A program made the translations under genes and the position numbers. Shown here piece after piece: positions 42,777 through 54,169 of a stretch of 64,000 bases of DNA. The DNA is from Fusarium oxysporum f. sp. lycopersici 4287 (Eukaryota; Ascomycota; Sordariomycetes; Hypocreales; Nectriaceae): NCBI RefSeq assembly GCF_000149955.1, contig NC_030988.1, positions 3,977,351-4,041,350 on the forward strand. Reading direction: 5' to 3'. The stretch's first letter is position 1; every line of letters begins with the position of its first letter. The notes beneath the pieces are model-generated. The model was given only the letters and a program-made list of their open reading frames with translations, ran no database searches and was not told where the DNA came from.

Positions 42777-44240
42777 TTAGTATTCTCGCGGTTTTCTAAC
42801 TTCACGCCCTACCCGCGTGCGTACCACAGTTAATTCTTCCTCCTCCGAATTTGACTCCTCATCTTCTTCCATCCCTCCTACCTCGATCACATCCTCAACA
42901 GCATCTGCCCTTTCAATTGCTTCGTTTGGCTCTGAAATAGCGTCATCAGCCACCACTAGAGCTTCAGCCAATGTCATGAACCTTTTGTTAAGATTCGGTA
43001 TCGCCTTCCTCTTCTTGCCTCTGCTCAACCGGCCAACTTCCTCCTCCAGGCTGGCTATTCTGGTGCTGAGAGAGGCGATCTTTGGCTCTTGAGCTTCAAA
43101 CCCTCTCGATATCACAGAATAGCGCCTTCTTGTTGATGGGCTCTTGTTCTTCCCCAGATCTCTGATGTGGCGGCTGGTCGTTGGCGTACGATCAGAGTCG
43201 ACTCGCCCGTCTCTGTGGCCGTCTGACCCGGGCGTCGTTTCCTTCTTGTCTGGCTGAATCTCAGGATGCATGAGCGCTTTACGTCCTGAAATCGGCCAGT
43301 TCTCAGTTACTCTCCAGCCTGAAAGGATGTCTTTCTTCGTCATACCCACTTCCCTGGCTTTGGCATAGGCCTTAATGAAGTTGACCTTTTCCATGGGCGC
43401 AGAATCCGTCATGCTTGCCAGTTTTTGGAGCTCTTTTTGATATGCAGCCTTGGTTGCGTTGAAAACACCATTATCCAGTGGCTATAGGCCATGAGAGCAA
43501 TATGCAGGCAGGTAACAGCAATGCACGTTATTCAAAAAGCACGTAGCCATCCACTCATCCTGGATTTTCAATCAGCGGTATTTCTGATCGAGAATAGGAA
43601 GATACCCACAGATACATGGCTCCCATGGCCATCTAATATGATAAGCCTTGCATCAGACTTATCTGCTGGCTAGGTTTAGAGCAGATAAACCTGTTTAAGC
43701 TACTTAAGCGTGATATAATGGTCTATCCAGTCGTTATCAGACGTGATATAATACCAGTCGGCAATTTTATTAAACTTATTAATGAACTACTGCTTCTAAA
43801 TTCCTTTGCCCTTGAAGATAATTCCCGGCTTTAAAGGACGGCTATCTGCAGTAGCGGCTTCGATAAAACTAATCTAAGTACAGGACTCCAAGCCTTTGAG
43901 GAAGGCCTTCCTCCTGGGATCGCTGGTGCCAATTACCAAGAAATCCAAACCTAGATTTGCAATTTATTGGTAAGTCTTGTTTCAGAAGTGGTCAGTACTC
44001 ACCGAATCCAGCCATGATACCGCCCTCGTCAACATTAACCGTGTTCTCAGGCTTGATCCAGTCATATTCCCTCTCCCTGTCTCAACAGGGCAGCTACGGT
44101 GGCGCGAACTTGACGGTGGGAAGGAGCATAGCCCAATGCCTCTTGTCGAAGTATCCATGTAACTAACCTAGCCTCTTGGGATTTGTATAACAACTGGGAA
44201 GGTTAGGTGACCTCGGACTTTGACGGTAGGCCTCTTAACG
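42777..44240 (-). pseudogene. pogo transposase copy C, 3' part, heavily decayed
   Basis: 43412-42777 is an open frame of 211 codons equal in layout to the C-terminal part of copy D (TDSAPMEKVNFIKAYAKARE, ILSGWRVTENWPI, GKKRKAIPN, ending GREVRKPREY). The catalytic middle (43420-43960) is recognisable only in pieces with stops and deletions. 44160-44010 retains KPENTVNVDEGGIMAGFG and LRQEALGYAPSH. The reading can be followed to about 44240, where the Fot1-like element begins; its N-terminal codons resume at 46092. Confidence 0.75.
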
Positions 44241-44245
44241 TATCT

Positions 44246-46090
44246 GACCACCATTCCGCCCACCCCCCCACTCCGCCCATTTGGTGATAGTCTCAACACC
44301 ACAACAGCTATCGATGATGCGTGCACTTTATTTTGCCAATTATACATCAAAAAAATTCAAATTTTCAGAATAGCTTCATTTATCATGGATCGTGAATTGA
44401 GAATTTCCAGAGCAATTTCTGAGGCCTCTACGAGGGGCGTTCGCGGTGCAGCTAAGTGGGAGACCGTGCCGAGGTCGACTTTCAGGGATCGGATCGGTGG
44501 CGCACAACCGACGCGTTTACAACACCAAAAATACCTCTCGCTGACGCCGCAACAGGAACAGGAACTCATCGACCTTATATTAATACGGGAAAAGTATTCC
44601 CAGCCGTTATTGAAGAAGGAGATCCATGAATATGCCTAGCATCTTGCCGAATTAAACGGCTGTGGAAGTCATCTAGGGAAAAATTGGGTAAACCGATTCT
44701 TCAAACGACATAACAGCGTTATGTTGAAGCCATCACGACTTATTTCGGTCGCAAGGAAGAAGTCTGTCACGGAAGAGGGACTGAGGGAGTATTATAAGGG
44801 ACTTAGGCGTCTTGTTATTGACTTATCAATTGGTACGGACCGTATGCACAACCTCGACGAGACTGGAGTCCAAGAAGGGGAAACTATAGCCGGCATAATA
44901 GCTAGAACGGTCCTGACGAGCTCGTCAGAGAAGATACAGTCAGACGCTTCTGCTTGGATCTCGATATTGGAGACGATATCTGCTGACGGTCGCCGACTGA
45001 CCCCAACGGTAATATTTATAGGATTATCGCTACAGGGACAGTATTTTCCAAGGGATATACCGGATTGGAAGTTTACTTGCAGCGAGAAAGGCTGGTCTAA
45101 TACAGAAATATTGCTACGGTGGTTCTACGACGTTTATCTGCCCGAGACTCATCCAAAAGACCCGTCTTCCTGGCGACTATTGGTCCTCGATCAACATAAG
45201 ACTCATATAAGTCCTGCCTTTATGAAGAAGGCAATGATGAATAAGGTCTGGCTTAGTTGGCTGCCGTCGCACTCGTCACATATCACTCAACCGCTGGACC
45301 TTGGTCTTTTTTCCCCGTTGAAAAGGTACTATCGAGAAGAGACAGCTGGAATGGAGACCTACGAAGCGACATCAAATAGACAGAAACACATCTTCGTACA
45401 GGCATATAAAATAGCTTCTGAGAAAGCCTTCAGTCCAGAGAACATCCGACAGGCGTTTCGAGCATCAGGGATATACCCAGTTGATGTTGATCAAGCTATA
45501 AAGAGGTTGAAGCCCAAAGAGCGTCGCGGACCGACTTTTCAGCCTCCCAAAACACCACCAATCACGGTTGAAGTCGATCGCGATATCTTCAATACTCCCT
45601 CGTCAAGCCGCGATATAGAAAGACTACTCCAACGGGTCGATTGGTCGTCAGGGAATGCTGAAAGGGACGTCAGAATGATCCTACGGAAGGCAGGAAAGTC
45701 ACTGGACCAAAGAGGTGCGTCTACAGTCTTCCAGGAGCAAAAAATCGCCGTACAGAAAGCTCAAATAGCTGGTCTTAAGCCGTCAGGCCGTTGCAAGGTC
45801 AATTGGGACCCGAACAAGGCTTTTCCTCACGTTGATAATCTTATTATAGCGAGGGACCGGTCCGAGATGAACACTTGGAAGTTAAATGACGAAGCCGCGG
45901 CGGAAAATCGTCCGCCGAAGCGGAGGAAAAAGCAGTCGGTTGAGCAAGAGTTTTTTAGTCAATTCCCAAAATCTTAATTAAATTGAAGCTATTTTCATAA
46001 CTTGAGAATTAATCTACATAATGCGTTGGAACGGAAATGAAGCTATCGCAGGTGGGGCGGTGTGGAGGGGTGGGCGGAGTGGTGGCGGCC
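44246..46090 (+). mobile_element. Fot1-like transposon nested in pogo copy C
   Basis: Inverted terminal repeats of the form CACCA(T/C)TCCGCCCACCCC plus CCGCCCA at 44250-44280, matched by the complement at 46051-46086. Its transposase is on the plus strand. Flanking sequences are the two halves of pogo copy C, so insertion came later. A clean TA duplication is not visible; one side (44242) has TA, the other does not. Confidence 0.75.
44385..45977 (+). pseudogene. Fot1-type transposase with a single in-frame TAG
   Basis: MDRELRISRAISEAS start, psq-like HTH (AAKWETVPRSTFRDRIGG), CENPB-type part (YSQPLLKKEIHEYA, GKNWVNRFFKRH) and DDE_1 domain (MHNLDETGVQEG, LLVLDQHKTHISPAF, HSSHITQPLDLGLFSPLK). 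The tail is basic (PPKRRKKQSVEQEFFSQF). The only lesion is TAG at 44637-44639; all 530 other codons are open. A CAG-to-TAG change would explain it. Confidence 0.92.
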
Positions 46091-46091
46091 T

Positions 46092-46172
46092 GGTGCTGCG
46101 AGAGGTGATTATCTGTAACATCCAGTATAGCTTCAATGATATCGTTCTTTGTATAAGACTGTTGAGGCATTT
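46092..46172 (-). pseudogene. N-terminal codons of pogo copy C
   Basis: MPQQSYTKNDIIEAILDVTD then LSQHQAA corresponds to YTEDDVAEAIFDTTDRGLSQNEAA of copy D. It is separated from the rest of the gene by the nested Fot1-like element. Confidence 0.8.
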
Positions 46173-46479
46173 TCAAGGCGATTAAAGGAAGCTGCTATAG
46201 ATAAAAGTTTGATGAAATTTTGGGGACGCTGGGTGATGAAGGAGACAATTTGAGAAATTTTACATTAGTACCATGCGACCAAACTGCTTGTGCAAAATAC
46301 AAATGAACATTCCAATATAAAACAACATGAAACTCTCAGTAAGACACAATCTGTTCTATGTAAATAACTTCAATTTTGGCCAAGCACTGTGCAAGTGAAG
46401 TTTGACATTTTGTATGGGGAATTCTTTTTTTCGCTGACCAGTAGGTGGGTATGACCGGCAGGTGGGTACTGCATGGTAT

Positions 46480-46808
46480 TGTGGAAAGAAGCCAGCGTGT
46501 TAGCACAGCTCAGAACCGGAATGGCGCGACTAAACGGTTATCTCTATCAGATCAGAGCAGCACCAACAGATGAATGTCCATGCGGGCAGGCAAAAGAAAC
46601 GGTAGAGCACTTTCTCTTTCGATGCGTAAAATGGACAGCACAACGCAAGGAGATGATGTCCCAATGTGTAGAAGAAAAGCGTGGCAGCCTATGCTTTCAC
46701 CTGGGAGGTAAGGCAGCGTCGGATGGACAGAAATGGGCACCGAATATAGAAGCGGTGTGAGCCACGATCAGATTTGCGATCGCTACAGGTCGCCTGGAAC
46801 AGAGATGA
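46480..46808 (+). pseudogene. 3' end of a LINE (Tad1/CgT1-like) ORF2
   Basis: QLRTGMARLNGYLYQI, DECPCGQAKETVEHFLFRC and, after a TGA at 46758-46760, ATIRFAIATGRLEQR are the zinc-binding C-terminal segment of fungal non-LTR retrotransposon ORF2 proteins. The fragment starts directly at the pogo copy C right end, so the pogo element seems to have landed in a LINE copy. The stop could come from CGA to TGA. Confidence 0.75.
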
Positions 46809-47302
46809 TAACAACACCAATAAGCCACCGGTTACGAAAACTCACTTACTAACAACAGCCACCCCGTACAACCAATAGCAGGCACTGCTTCAGCCGCCGA
46901 AGATAGGAAACTGAACACTTGGAGGAATTGGACTTCAACTTGATCTGCTACCACTAACCGATACGGGGATCTAGAAAGAGAACAATGAAGAGACAGAGAA
47001 GAACAAGGCGGGAAACATAGGGGCTCTGCAAGACCAAGACATCAATTGGCGAAATATATGTATTTTTAGTTTTTAGAGCCCTATGGGCGGTGGCCTACCG
47101 GGCGTAATAGATCTGTCTGTCTGACTACTAGGGTGACGTTCGTTATGTTGGGTCGCCCTCATCCAGGTCAATGTATCTCAAACTTCACTCGGGCTAAGGG
47201 TGGCACTGATCCGAAACGTGTTAATCCCCCTCCTTCAGGACAGATATCAAGTCGTTTGCTCTAGGCCATGGGCTATTACCCCTTCCTAAATTCCGCATCA
47301 CA
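46809..47302. other. intergenic
   Basis: LINE 3' flank and upstream sequence of the rhodopsin-like pseudogene. Nothing else supported. Confidence 0.4.
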
Positions 47303-48413
47303 ATGACACTCACCACCAAAGAAACAGCCACTATGGCCAACGAAAACAGGGCTGCCATCGTGATCCGAGTGGCAATGGTGTTGATGTCTCTGGCCGTCTT
47401 GGTGGTTGGGTTACGACTGTAGTGTCGTCGTCTGATCAGGTCAATGGGTCTGGACGATATAGCTGCTGTCATCACCTGGGTAAGGCCGATTTAACATAAG
47501 TTTATACTTAAGCTTTGTCTAATATGATCCTGTCATAGGCCTGCATCATATGATGTCGCTCAACAATGATTGCGAGTACGATTTTCCCATTCTGTATATA
47601 TGGCAGCAACTCATTGTCGATAATAGTGACTCAATACGGACTGGGCCGACACGACTGGACAGTTTCTGATGAGACAATGAAACTTTACCTTCGAGTAAGA
47701 CACTTGGTTTTCATTCATGCTGCTTTGGAGACTAACCTTTACCTATTGTTTTTGGATTTCTATCCTGTTCTACGTAGTTACTCTTTTCTGGGCAAAGATG
47801 ACATTCTTGCTGCATTATTACCGAACTATGGCAGTCTCTTACATGCGATTGGTCTACCTGGGTGTCATCATCATCGTGGCATTATGGGGTGTGTCCCAAG
47901 CCATTATGGTCTCTCTACAATGCATCCCCCTCCAGGCTGTCTGGGATACGAGAATCAAGGGGAGATGCATTTCTCACCGAACCACTTGATGGTATATAAA
48001 TGGCGTCATAAATATAGTTTCTGACTTTAACATCATGATTTTACCCCTCCCTATCGTCTGGAAACTCAATCTCCCTCCTTCTCAGAAATTCCTTCTTTCT
48101 GGTATTTTCGGGCTAGGCTTCTTGTGGGTCCTGCATCTCATGTTCTATCTGCGGTTCGTTGACACTTTGTTTCCAGTACAATTGGCGTTTCGATATTACG
48201 ACTGCAATATCTCACCCCTCAACCAGACTAACATGGTGGAACGTTACAGCAGCCTCATGGTCCCTCGCAGAACTCGTGTCTGCCATCACTTGCGCTTGTC
48301 TTCCAACTCTCAAGCCTCTGCTTGTGAGGATAAAGGCCTGGGTCCCTCACCTCGGAAAGGGCGATAATACTTTCAGCTTCAAGAGCAGAGTGGGGAAGAA
48401 GACACAGAGTTAA
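47303..48413 (+). pseudogene. SAT4/rhodopsin-like fungal integral membrane protein, several lesions
   Basis: Reads MTLTTKETATMANENRA with a first membrane helix (IRVAMVLMSLAVLVVGLRL), a TAG at 47420-47422, CRRLIRSMGLDDIAAVITW, an intron, a second stop TGA at 47551-47553, VTQYGLGRHDWTVSDET, then in another frame LHYYRTMAVSYMRLVYLGV, a further piece FNIMILPLPIVWKLNLP, a frameshift near 48150, and SWSLAELVSAITCACLP. The block order matches the seven-helix fungal rhodopsin/SAT4 domain family whose members are often pathway- or surface-linked, function mostly unknown. At least two stops and two shifts make it non-functional. Confidence 0.8.
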
Positions 48414-48729
48414 GTGTGACTATAGCGGAGAACCACAAAGGCTTTGGCAACAGGCCTAAAATACCTACAGCAGTTTCGATGTATGGATCTCAGACGAGTA
48501 TAACAGCTGTCTAGGGTTCTCCGTCTAAAACAGACTCCAAGAGGAAGTTGACATATAGCTCGCAGGCTATGTCGGTATAACTGCATTGTGCATTGGGTTA
48601 TTCTGCATCAGGAGTAGGGGGAAAAGATACTCTCTGTCATTGTATATATGTCAATATGCTTCTGTGCAGTGTTCATCTCATTGCTCCCTGTACATACTCT
48701 GTGCAGACAAGCCCTCTGCAAATTTTATC

Positions 48730-48986
48730 ATGAACGACAAACAGCACGTGCACCAAGTCAAACTTGTCATTATTACCGGCTCTGCCCATGGTACGTTCAC
48801 AGAATGGTAGCCTACATGGTAAAACGTAGCTCAAGCTAACCAGGGGATATTGTTAAAGGTATCGAGCCATACGTTGCGCGCAGCCTTTCTGAAGGTGAAC
48901 CAAGCATCCTCATCAATTACGCGGCTGAGTCTTCGGATGCCAACGCTGCAGCATTGAGGAATGAATTGCTTCCAAGTCATGCTTGA
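48730..48986 (+). pseudogene. short-chain dehydrogenase/reductase N-terminal fragment
   Basis: MNDKQHVHQVKLVIITGSAHG (nucleotide-binding glycine motif start), intron GTACGT...CTAACCAG, then IEPYVARSLSEGEPSILINY and ANAAALRNELLPS, the first beta-alpha-beta of SDR enzymes. The frame ends at TGA 48984-48986 and no catalytic Tyr-x3-Lys region follows. The middle glycines of TGxxxGxG are altered. Remnant. Confidence 0.65.
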
Positions 48987-49642
48987 CACAGAGCAGTCAA
49001 ATTGACATTCATGACTTTGCCCCAATATGCCTCATCAAATCATTGCAATTCTCTTTCCCTCAGTAGCTGTGTGCGAAAAAGGTGGTCAGTTGAGTATTTG
49101 ATCCTCTCGACAAAGCCAGCCGCAGACGTGGAAACAGCTTCGATGTGAAATCTCACCTCTATTTTAGCTATTCCTTTTTTGTACGGATAATCCAATCCCT
49201 TTGGACATTTTACCGCTGGCGACTACACATCCGAGAGGCCGCGGTAAATAAAGCACCTCAGATGGGCCGAGATGCGTCTCGTATATGCATGCGGCCCGCT
49301 CGACCCTTGTAGAGCAAGGATTTCACTATGTCCGCTCCTATCCTAAGCCTTTTCCCCTTGCATGCAGGTGGATTAGGAATGTTTGTCACTAATTACCTCA
49401 GCATCTGTCATCATGATAGACCCGACTTTTATCAACGACTTTACGTGGTCTGACGAGTAAATGCATTGAGTCTCAAAGGTATAAAACTGCTCATCTGTCG
49501 GTGGATGGTTAAACTTGCATCAGAAAGTCAACAACCTTTAAGAATCATACTCAGCACAGAAACATCTGTAAGCCGCCATGCTATTCATTCGATCTGCATA
49601 TACCTTGTGCTAATAACTCACTGAGATATAGCACACTTCAAG
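48987..49642. promoter_or_regulatory. intergenic with promoter and leader intron of the next gene
   Basis: TATAAAA at 49480-49486. A probable 5'-UTR intron spans 49568-49631 (GTAAGC donor, TGCTAATAAC branch, ATATAG acceptor), eleven bases before the ATG at 49643. Confidence 0.65.
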
Positions 49643-49987
49643 ATGCATTTCTCAACTGCCTCCGTGCTCGCTACGCTGATCTCTGCGGCTACCGCTGCCA
49701 AGCAAATGCAGATCAACTACTATAGCGACACCCAGTGCAGAAATTATGCTGGCCAGGTCGATGTCACTTGGGCTAACGCCCTATACTCTGGCAAGACCAA
49801 CTGCTATAACTATAGTTACGGCAGGGCTATGAACATCGCAGAGTGCCAAGTTGGGGGATGCTTCTGTAACCTTTACAAGGGGAAGAACTGTAATGAGTAC
49901 ATGGATCAGATGGTGTATGGGGACCAGTTTGGCTGTCGTCCTTGGGCTAATCAGGTTCAATCTTTTGCATGCTACTATAGAGGTTGA
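49643..49987 (+). CDS. small secreted cysteine-rich protein (114 aa)
   Basis: Signal peptide MHFSTASVLATLISAATAA, mature protein of about 95 residues with eight Cys (TQC, TNC, AEC, GGCFC, KNC, FGC, FAC) and many Tyr/Asn. An even Cys number suggests four disulfides. The promoter and leader-intron structure upstream is complete and the frame is unbroken, so the gene is likely active, unlike its decayed neighbours. No family is recognised with confidence. Effector-like or cell-surface roles are possible by size and composition only. Confidence 0.75.
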   Translation: MHFSTASVLATLISAATAAKQMQINYYSDTQCRNYAGQVDVTWANALYSGKTNCYNYSYGRAMNIAECQVGGCFCNLYKGKNCNEYMDQMVYGDQFGCRPWANQVQSFACYYRG

Positions 49988-51202
49988 AGAGCTTTGCACT
50001 GGGCTGGATTGGTTCCTTGCGCCATGTCAGAGTGAGAGCCGGAGGAAGATACTAGAGGGGTGAAACAGCGGATTGATGCTGGCTAAGAAGCGGCCAATAC
50101 CGAAAAGGATAGTGTAAAGATTAAGTAACCAAAGACAATACTATTTACAAATATAGGAGTAGACAATACGGTAACTCACAAGCCAGGTGAACAATAGTTG
50201 CAATATCCATCCCACGGCTGATCGACAAGCCGTAGATTGCCTAGAGAACGCAACAGTTCAAGCGGATAGTTAGCCATCATAAGTAAACCCCATAAGGCTG
50301 TGCTTCTGTACTTACAGTAGACTAAAATTATGACTATTATGATTAGTGGTCTTGCGGTTGTCATTATTCTGAGAACTGCTGGTGGTGGTCTCGTGATTAT
50401 TATCGACATATACCTGTCATATATAGTCCTACGGGTACCTGTCATGTCATTACCGTACGTGTTGTTGATACATGTTGTAGTGGGTTAATCGAAAATCACT
50501 GAAGATCCTGTTGCCAAATCTTCGTAATCATGGCACCGGTGGTAGAAGCTGAGTTGAAAAGTAGCTGGCTATCCCACGCACCAAGGAGATACAATCAGAG
50601 AAAAGGCCTGGTAGAATAGTCAGGTTTTCAGAATAAAACAGCACTTTTGGAAAAGAGAAATAAAACGAAGGTGGAGTTTGCGAGATGATGGAGACTTGGA
50701 TGGTCGTTTGTTATTCAGTGCTAGTGATCAAAGAGTAAGGTTCTTGGTTTTATTTAATCATCATTAACAAGGCTATAGGAATAGATCATGAAAGTGGCTT
50801 TTGGCGGACTTTAGGGGTAAGAGTGTATAATATGGCAATAGGCAAAGGGTCTGAAAGGAAAGGGCTAAGTTGATTGCTTACCTGTCAGCCCCTCGTTTCT
50901 GATTTAGACCTTACTGGTTCTATTCTTTTTACCCTTCCTCAACATCATACATACTAATATCCTATGCTAGAGCGTCTATTTAAGGCCTTGACTGGCTTAG
51001 CTGGCCTGGTCCTTCCGGGTAAAGTAGGGGCTCGGTTCTGGGTATTCCTTACTACCCCTCAAACTCAAGCCGCACATTAACTAATAACTAGACGACATTA
51101 TGCCCGTTACTCTCCACCTATGACTAATCAGAAGACATATATACGTTTTAAATATACCAGATACTCCATCTAATTATGAATTACTAAACTAGTTTCGCCG
51201 AA
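49988..51202. other. intergenic, AT-rich
   Basis: No gene supported. The minus frame 50445-50176 has a hydrophobic stretch but no other support. Confidence 0.4.
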
Positions 51203-51469
51203 TCACCTACCGAAGAAAACCGCAGCAGCACCTTTGAGTGCGAATTGGCCTAAATGAACGAGATGGAAGTCTGTTGCGCAGCCATCTTGGCTCGTTGAGT
51301 ACATGCCCATAGGAGAGACTCCAATGCGGTTATGAAGCTCGATACCGCGGATGCGTAGGGGTTTGAAGAGAGTTGGGGCCGAGTCCCTCTTGGTCGCAGA
51401 GCCAGCGGGTGGCTGTTGAGCTGGGGTAAAGAAGGAGACGCCAGCGGCGGGTTTGTTGCAGATGGCCAT
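51203..51469 (-). pseudogene. N-terminal fragment of an Old Yellow Enzyme (NADH:flavin oxidoreductase, YqjM type)
   Basis: PTLFKPLRIRGIELHNRIGV then SPMGMYSTSQDG and ATDFHLVHLGQFALKGAAAVF match the FMN-binding start of the TIM barrel. The family SPMC/T-position is Gly here. The sequence breaks off after strand two at a GTAGGT that may be a former donor, and no further exon is present. Only about 88 of ~400 residues remain. Confidence 0.8.
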
Positions 51470-51733
51470 GATTGTTGAACGATACGAAATGTGTGGCCGA
51501 CTCGACTATTTTTATACGTGGTTATCGGCAAGGATCTACGATTGAATTTGTAATCGGCCTGCCTTCCACTGTAGGCCGTTGAGTCATTCCTGAAGCATAG
51601 ACACAGTCTCGGGTTCCTCTTCCGCTACCCTAGGCTTTCCTAGGTTTCTAACAGTCAATACAATGAATAAATACTGCCGAGACAGTTGATTTATAATATA
51701 AGGTTATTAGTAAGGTTTTAGTAGAATCTTTTA
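51470..51733. other. intergenic
   Basis: Short spacer up to the TA target site of pogo copy D (51732-51733). Confidence 0.5.
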
Positions 51734-53944
51734 CCATCCAGGACCACCTAACGCATAACCCCACCTAATGCATAACTAAAATTTCGCTCCTCCCATACAA
51801 AATCCAAATTTTCAATTGCATTGTATTCGGCCAGGCATGAAGATACTCGCGAACGAAGACCTGCACTATATTACTTTTTCCATTAAATTCTTATATCGGC
51901 TTGAATTTTTCCCGTTCCGTCCTGTAGCCTGGTTCTCTAGCCCTTTGAATTTTGTCGCATTTCACCTCATGTACCCTAGGCGACTCCATCCACTCAAGCC
52001 GAACTTTTACCTAATTTACTCGCCGCAACTCCTTCCGTAATGGTTCGCCGTAACTATACCGAAGATGACGTAGCTGAGGCTATATTCGACACCACCGATA
52101 GAGGCCTCTCACAGAATGAGGCGGCCCAGAAACGTGGAGTACCTCAGTGGACCATTTCGAGACGACTTTCCGGTCAAGCAAGCAGGAATGAACGTATCCA
52201 GGCCCACCAGCGTATTCCAAAGAGCCAGGACGAGACGCTTGTTCGTTGGGTGCTGCGACAAGAGTCTCTGGGCTATGCTCCCTCGCACAGCCAGCTCCGC
52301 GCCTGTGTCGAGGCCATCCTCAAACAACAAGGCGATAACAAACCTTTAGGCAAGCACTGGACCACCAGGTTCGTCAAACGTCACCCAAAACTATCTACCA
52401 AGATTGGAAAACGTCAAGAAGCCGCCAGGTTTGACGGCTTTACTCCGAAAGCGGTCAATTGGTACTTCGATATCCGGGAGAACGAGTACGGCTGGATCAA
52501 GCCTGAGAACACAGTTAACGTGGACGAGGGCGGTATAATGGCGGGTTTCGGTAAGTCTTCTGCAAGTACTCTGTAGGCTTTTATAGGGCATAACTAATTG
52601 GTTGTCCATGAGGCCTGGACAGCCTCGTGATCGGGAGCTCTGACCCGAAGAAGAAGGCGATGTTGAAACGCGTCCAGTCGCGCACTTGGACCTCATTTAT
52701 TGAGGCTGTCACCGCAACCGGTCGCGCTTTAAAACTAGGAATTATCTTTAAAGGAAAAGAGCTGCAGAAGCAGTGGTTCCTTAACGAATTCGAATTAATA
52801 GCGGACTGGCACTACATCACATCACCGAACGGCTGGACAGACAATCATAATGCTCTCGAGTGGTTGAAGGGCGTTTATCTACCACAAACGGAGCCTCGTG
52901 ATGCATCGGATGCGATACTTATTATCCTTGACGGTCACGGGAGCCATACGCAGGTGAGAATTTCGGTGTTTTCGCCGCTGAGTCACCCGCTATAGGGTCG
53001 CTGACGAGCAGTCAGGACGAGTGGATGGCTTACGTGCTTTCTGAACAACGTCTACTGCTGTTACTTACCAGCACATTGTTCCCATGGTCTGCAGCCATTA
53101 GATAATGGGATTTTTAATGTCATCAGAGGTGCGTACCGGAAAGAACTCCAAAAGCTGCCTAGTTTGACCGATTCTGCGCCGGTTGACAAAGTCAACTTTA
53201 TCCGGGCATACGCGAAAGCCAGGGAGGCGGGCATGAGGAAAGATATTATCTTATCCGGCTGGAGGTTTACTGAAAATTGGCCAATAAATCAGTACAAAGC
53301 TCTAGCACATCCAGAAATTCAGCCAGACAAAGAAAAACTGCTGGAAGAGTTAAAGACGCCAAGCCCTCCTCAACTGCACTCAGATGATACGCCGAAAACG
53401 AGTCGGCAAGTGAGGGAAATGGCCAAACACCGAAGCCGTCCGACCAAGCGGAAGTACAGTAAGATCGCAAAGGGGTTGGAAGCTTTAGAGATGAAGGTGG
53501 CCGTTCAGAATGCGCGGATTACTGGTTTCGAGGAGCAGATGGCTCAGCTGCGGCGAGGGAAGAAAAGAAAGGCGGTACCAAACCCGAACCGACGATCCAT
53601 GGCTCTGGCGGAGGCTCTAGTGGCTGGAGAATCTCTTCATGACTCAAAGGAGGCAGAAATAGAGGTGGATGTGGATGAGGAGGTCGAGTCGGTGATTGAG
53701 GTGGGTGTCAGGTCAGAGGACGAAAGTGATGACTTTATGGTCGTAACAAAGCACTGCCAGCGCACACGCAGCGGTCAGGAGGTCAAAAAGCCACGCACAG
53801 AGTAAAAATTGATCAATTTTATAGAGTTTCTCTTCAAAGCTTCGCTTTTTAATTGACGACCTGGTGTTTTGTGCACGCATCAAAATTTGGATTTTATGTG
53901 GGCGGAGCAAAATTTTGGTTATCCATTAAGGTGGACCTGGATGG
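51734..53944 (+). mobile_element. pogo-family transposon copy D, near complete
   Basis: Ends CCATCCAGG[A/T]CCACCT at 51734 and complement at 53944, flanked on both sides by TA (51732-51733, 53945-53946). The inverted repeats are imperfect over roughly 75 bp and share TAAAATTT(C/T)GCTCC and AAAATCCAAATTTT. 2211 bp. It is the reference copy for A, C and the solo end at 32.4 kb. Confidence 0.93.
52040..53805 (+). pseudogene. pogo transposase copy D, three exons with one frameshift
   Basis: Exon 1 52040-52550 (MVRRNYTEDDVAEAIFD; HTH AAQKRGVPQWTISRRL; CENPB region LGYAPSHSQLRA, LGKHWTTRFVKRH; KPENTVNVDEGGI). A phase-1 intron follows, then exon 2 52613-52953 (ITSPNGWTDNHNALEWL, ILIILDGHGSH), an intron, and exon 3 from 53016. 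Near 53030 one extra T in GATGGCTTACGTGC shifts the frame; read in the corrected phase it gives CFLNNVYCCYLPAHCSHGLQ and PLDNGIF, the third catalytic block. The tail has a coiled coil and a GKKRKAVPNPN basic motif, ending at 53805. Otherwise complete, so only one base separates it from an open gene. Confidence 0.88.
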
Positions 53945-54169
53945 TACGGAGCATACGCAGAGGGTGTTAGAAAGCGATGAGGAGTGCGACGACAAGGAAA
54001 CGATTTCGGGGCCTGACTGTATTTGGCTTAAACATGGCGCTAAGGCCTTGCAGGATAATGTTGTTGTCAAGAACCGTAGAATGCTGAGCCCAAGATAAGA
54101 CGAGGAAAAGACGTTTGGCAACGAAGTCTAATATCTATTATGTGTGCACTTATGAAGCGCATGATCAAG
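53945..54169. other. intergenic
   Basis: Spacer between pogo copy D and the chromodomain gene. No signal seen. Confidence 0.5.

Larger units (their letters stand above)
42777..46476 (-). mobile_element. pogo-family copy C, split by an inserted Fot1-like element
   Basis: Minus-strand pogo copy of the same family as copies A and D. Its transposase C-terminus lies at 43412-42777, degraded middle at 43413-44240, and N-terminal codons (MPQQSYTKNDIIEAILDVTD) at 46172-46092. Between 44.24 and 46.09 kb sits a complete Fot1-like element on the opposite strand. The right end is the repeat GACCAGTAGGTGGGTATG...GTGGGTACTGCATGG ending 46476, followed by TA. The left terminal repeat was not located, so 42777 is only the end of the coding part. 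Confidence 0.8.
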
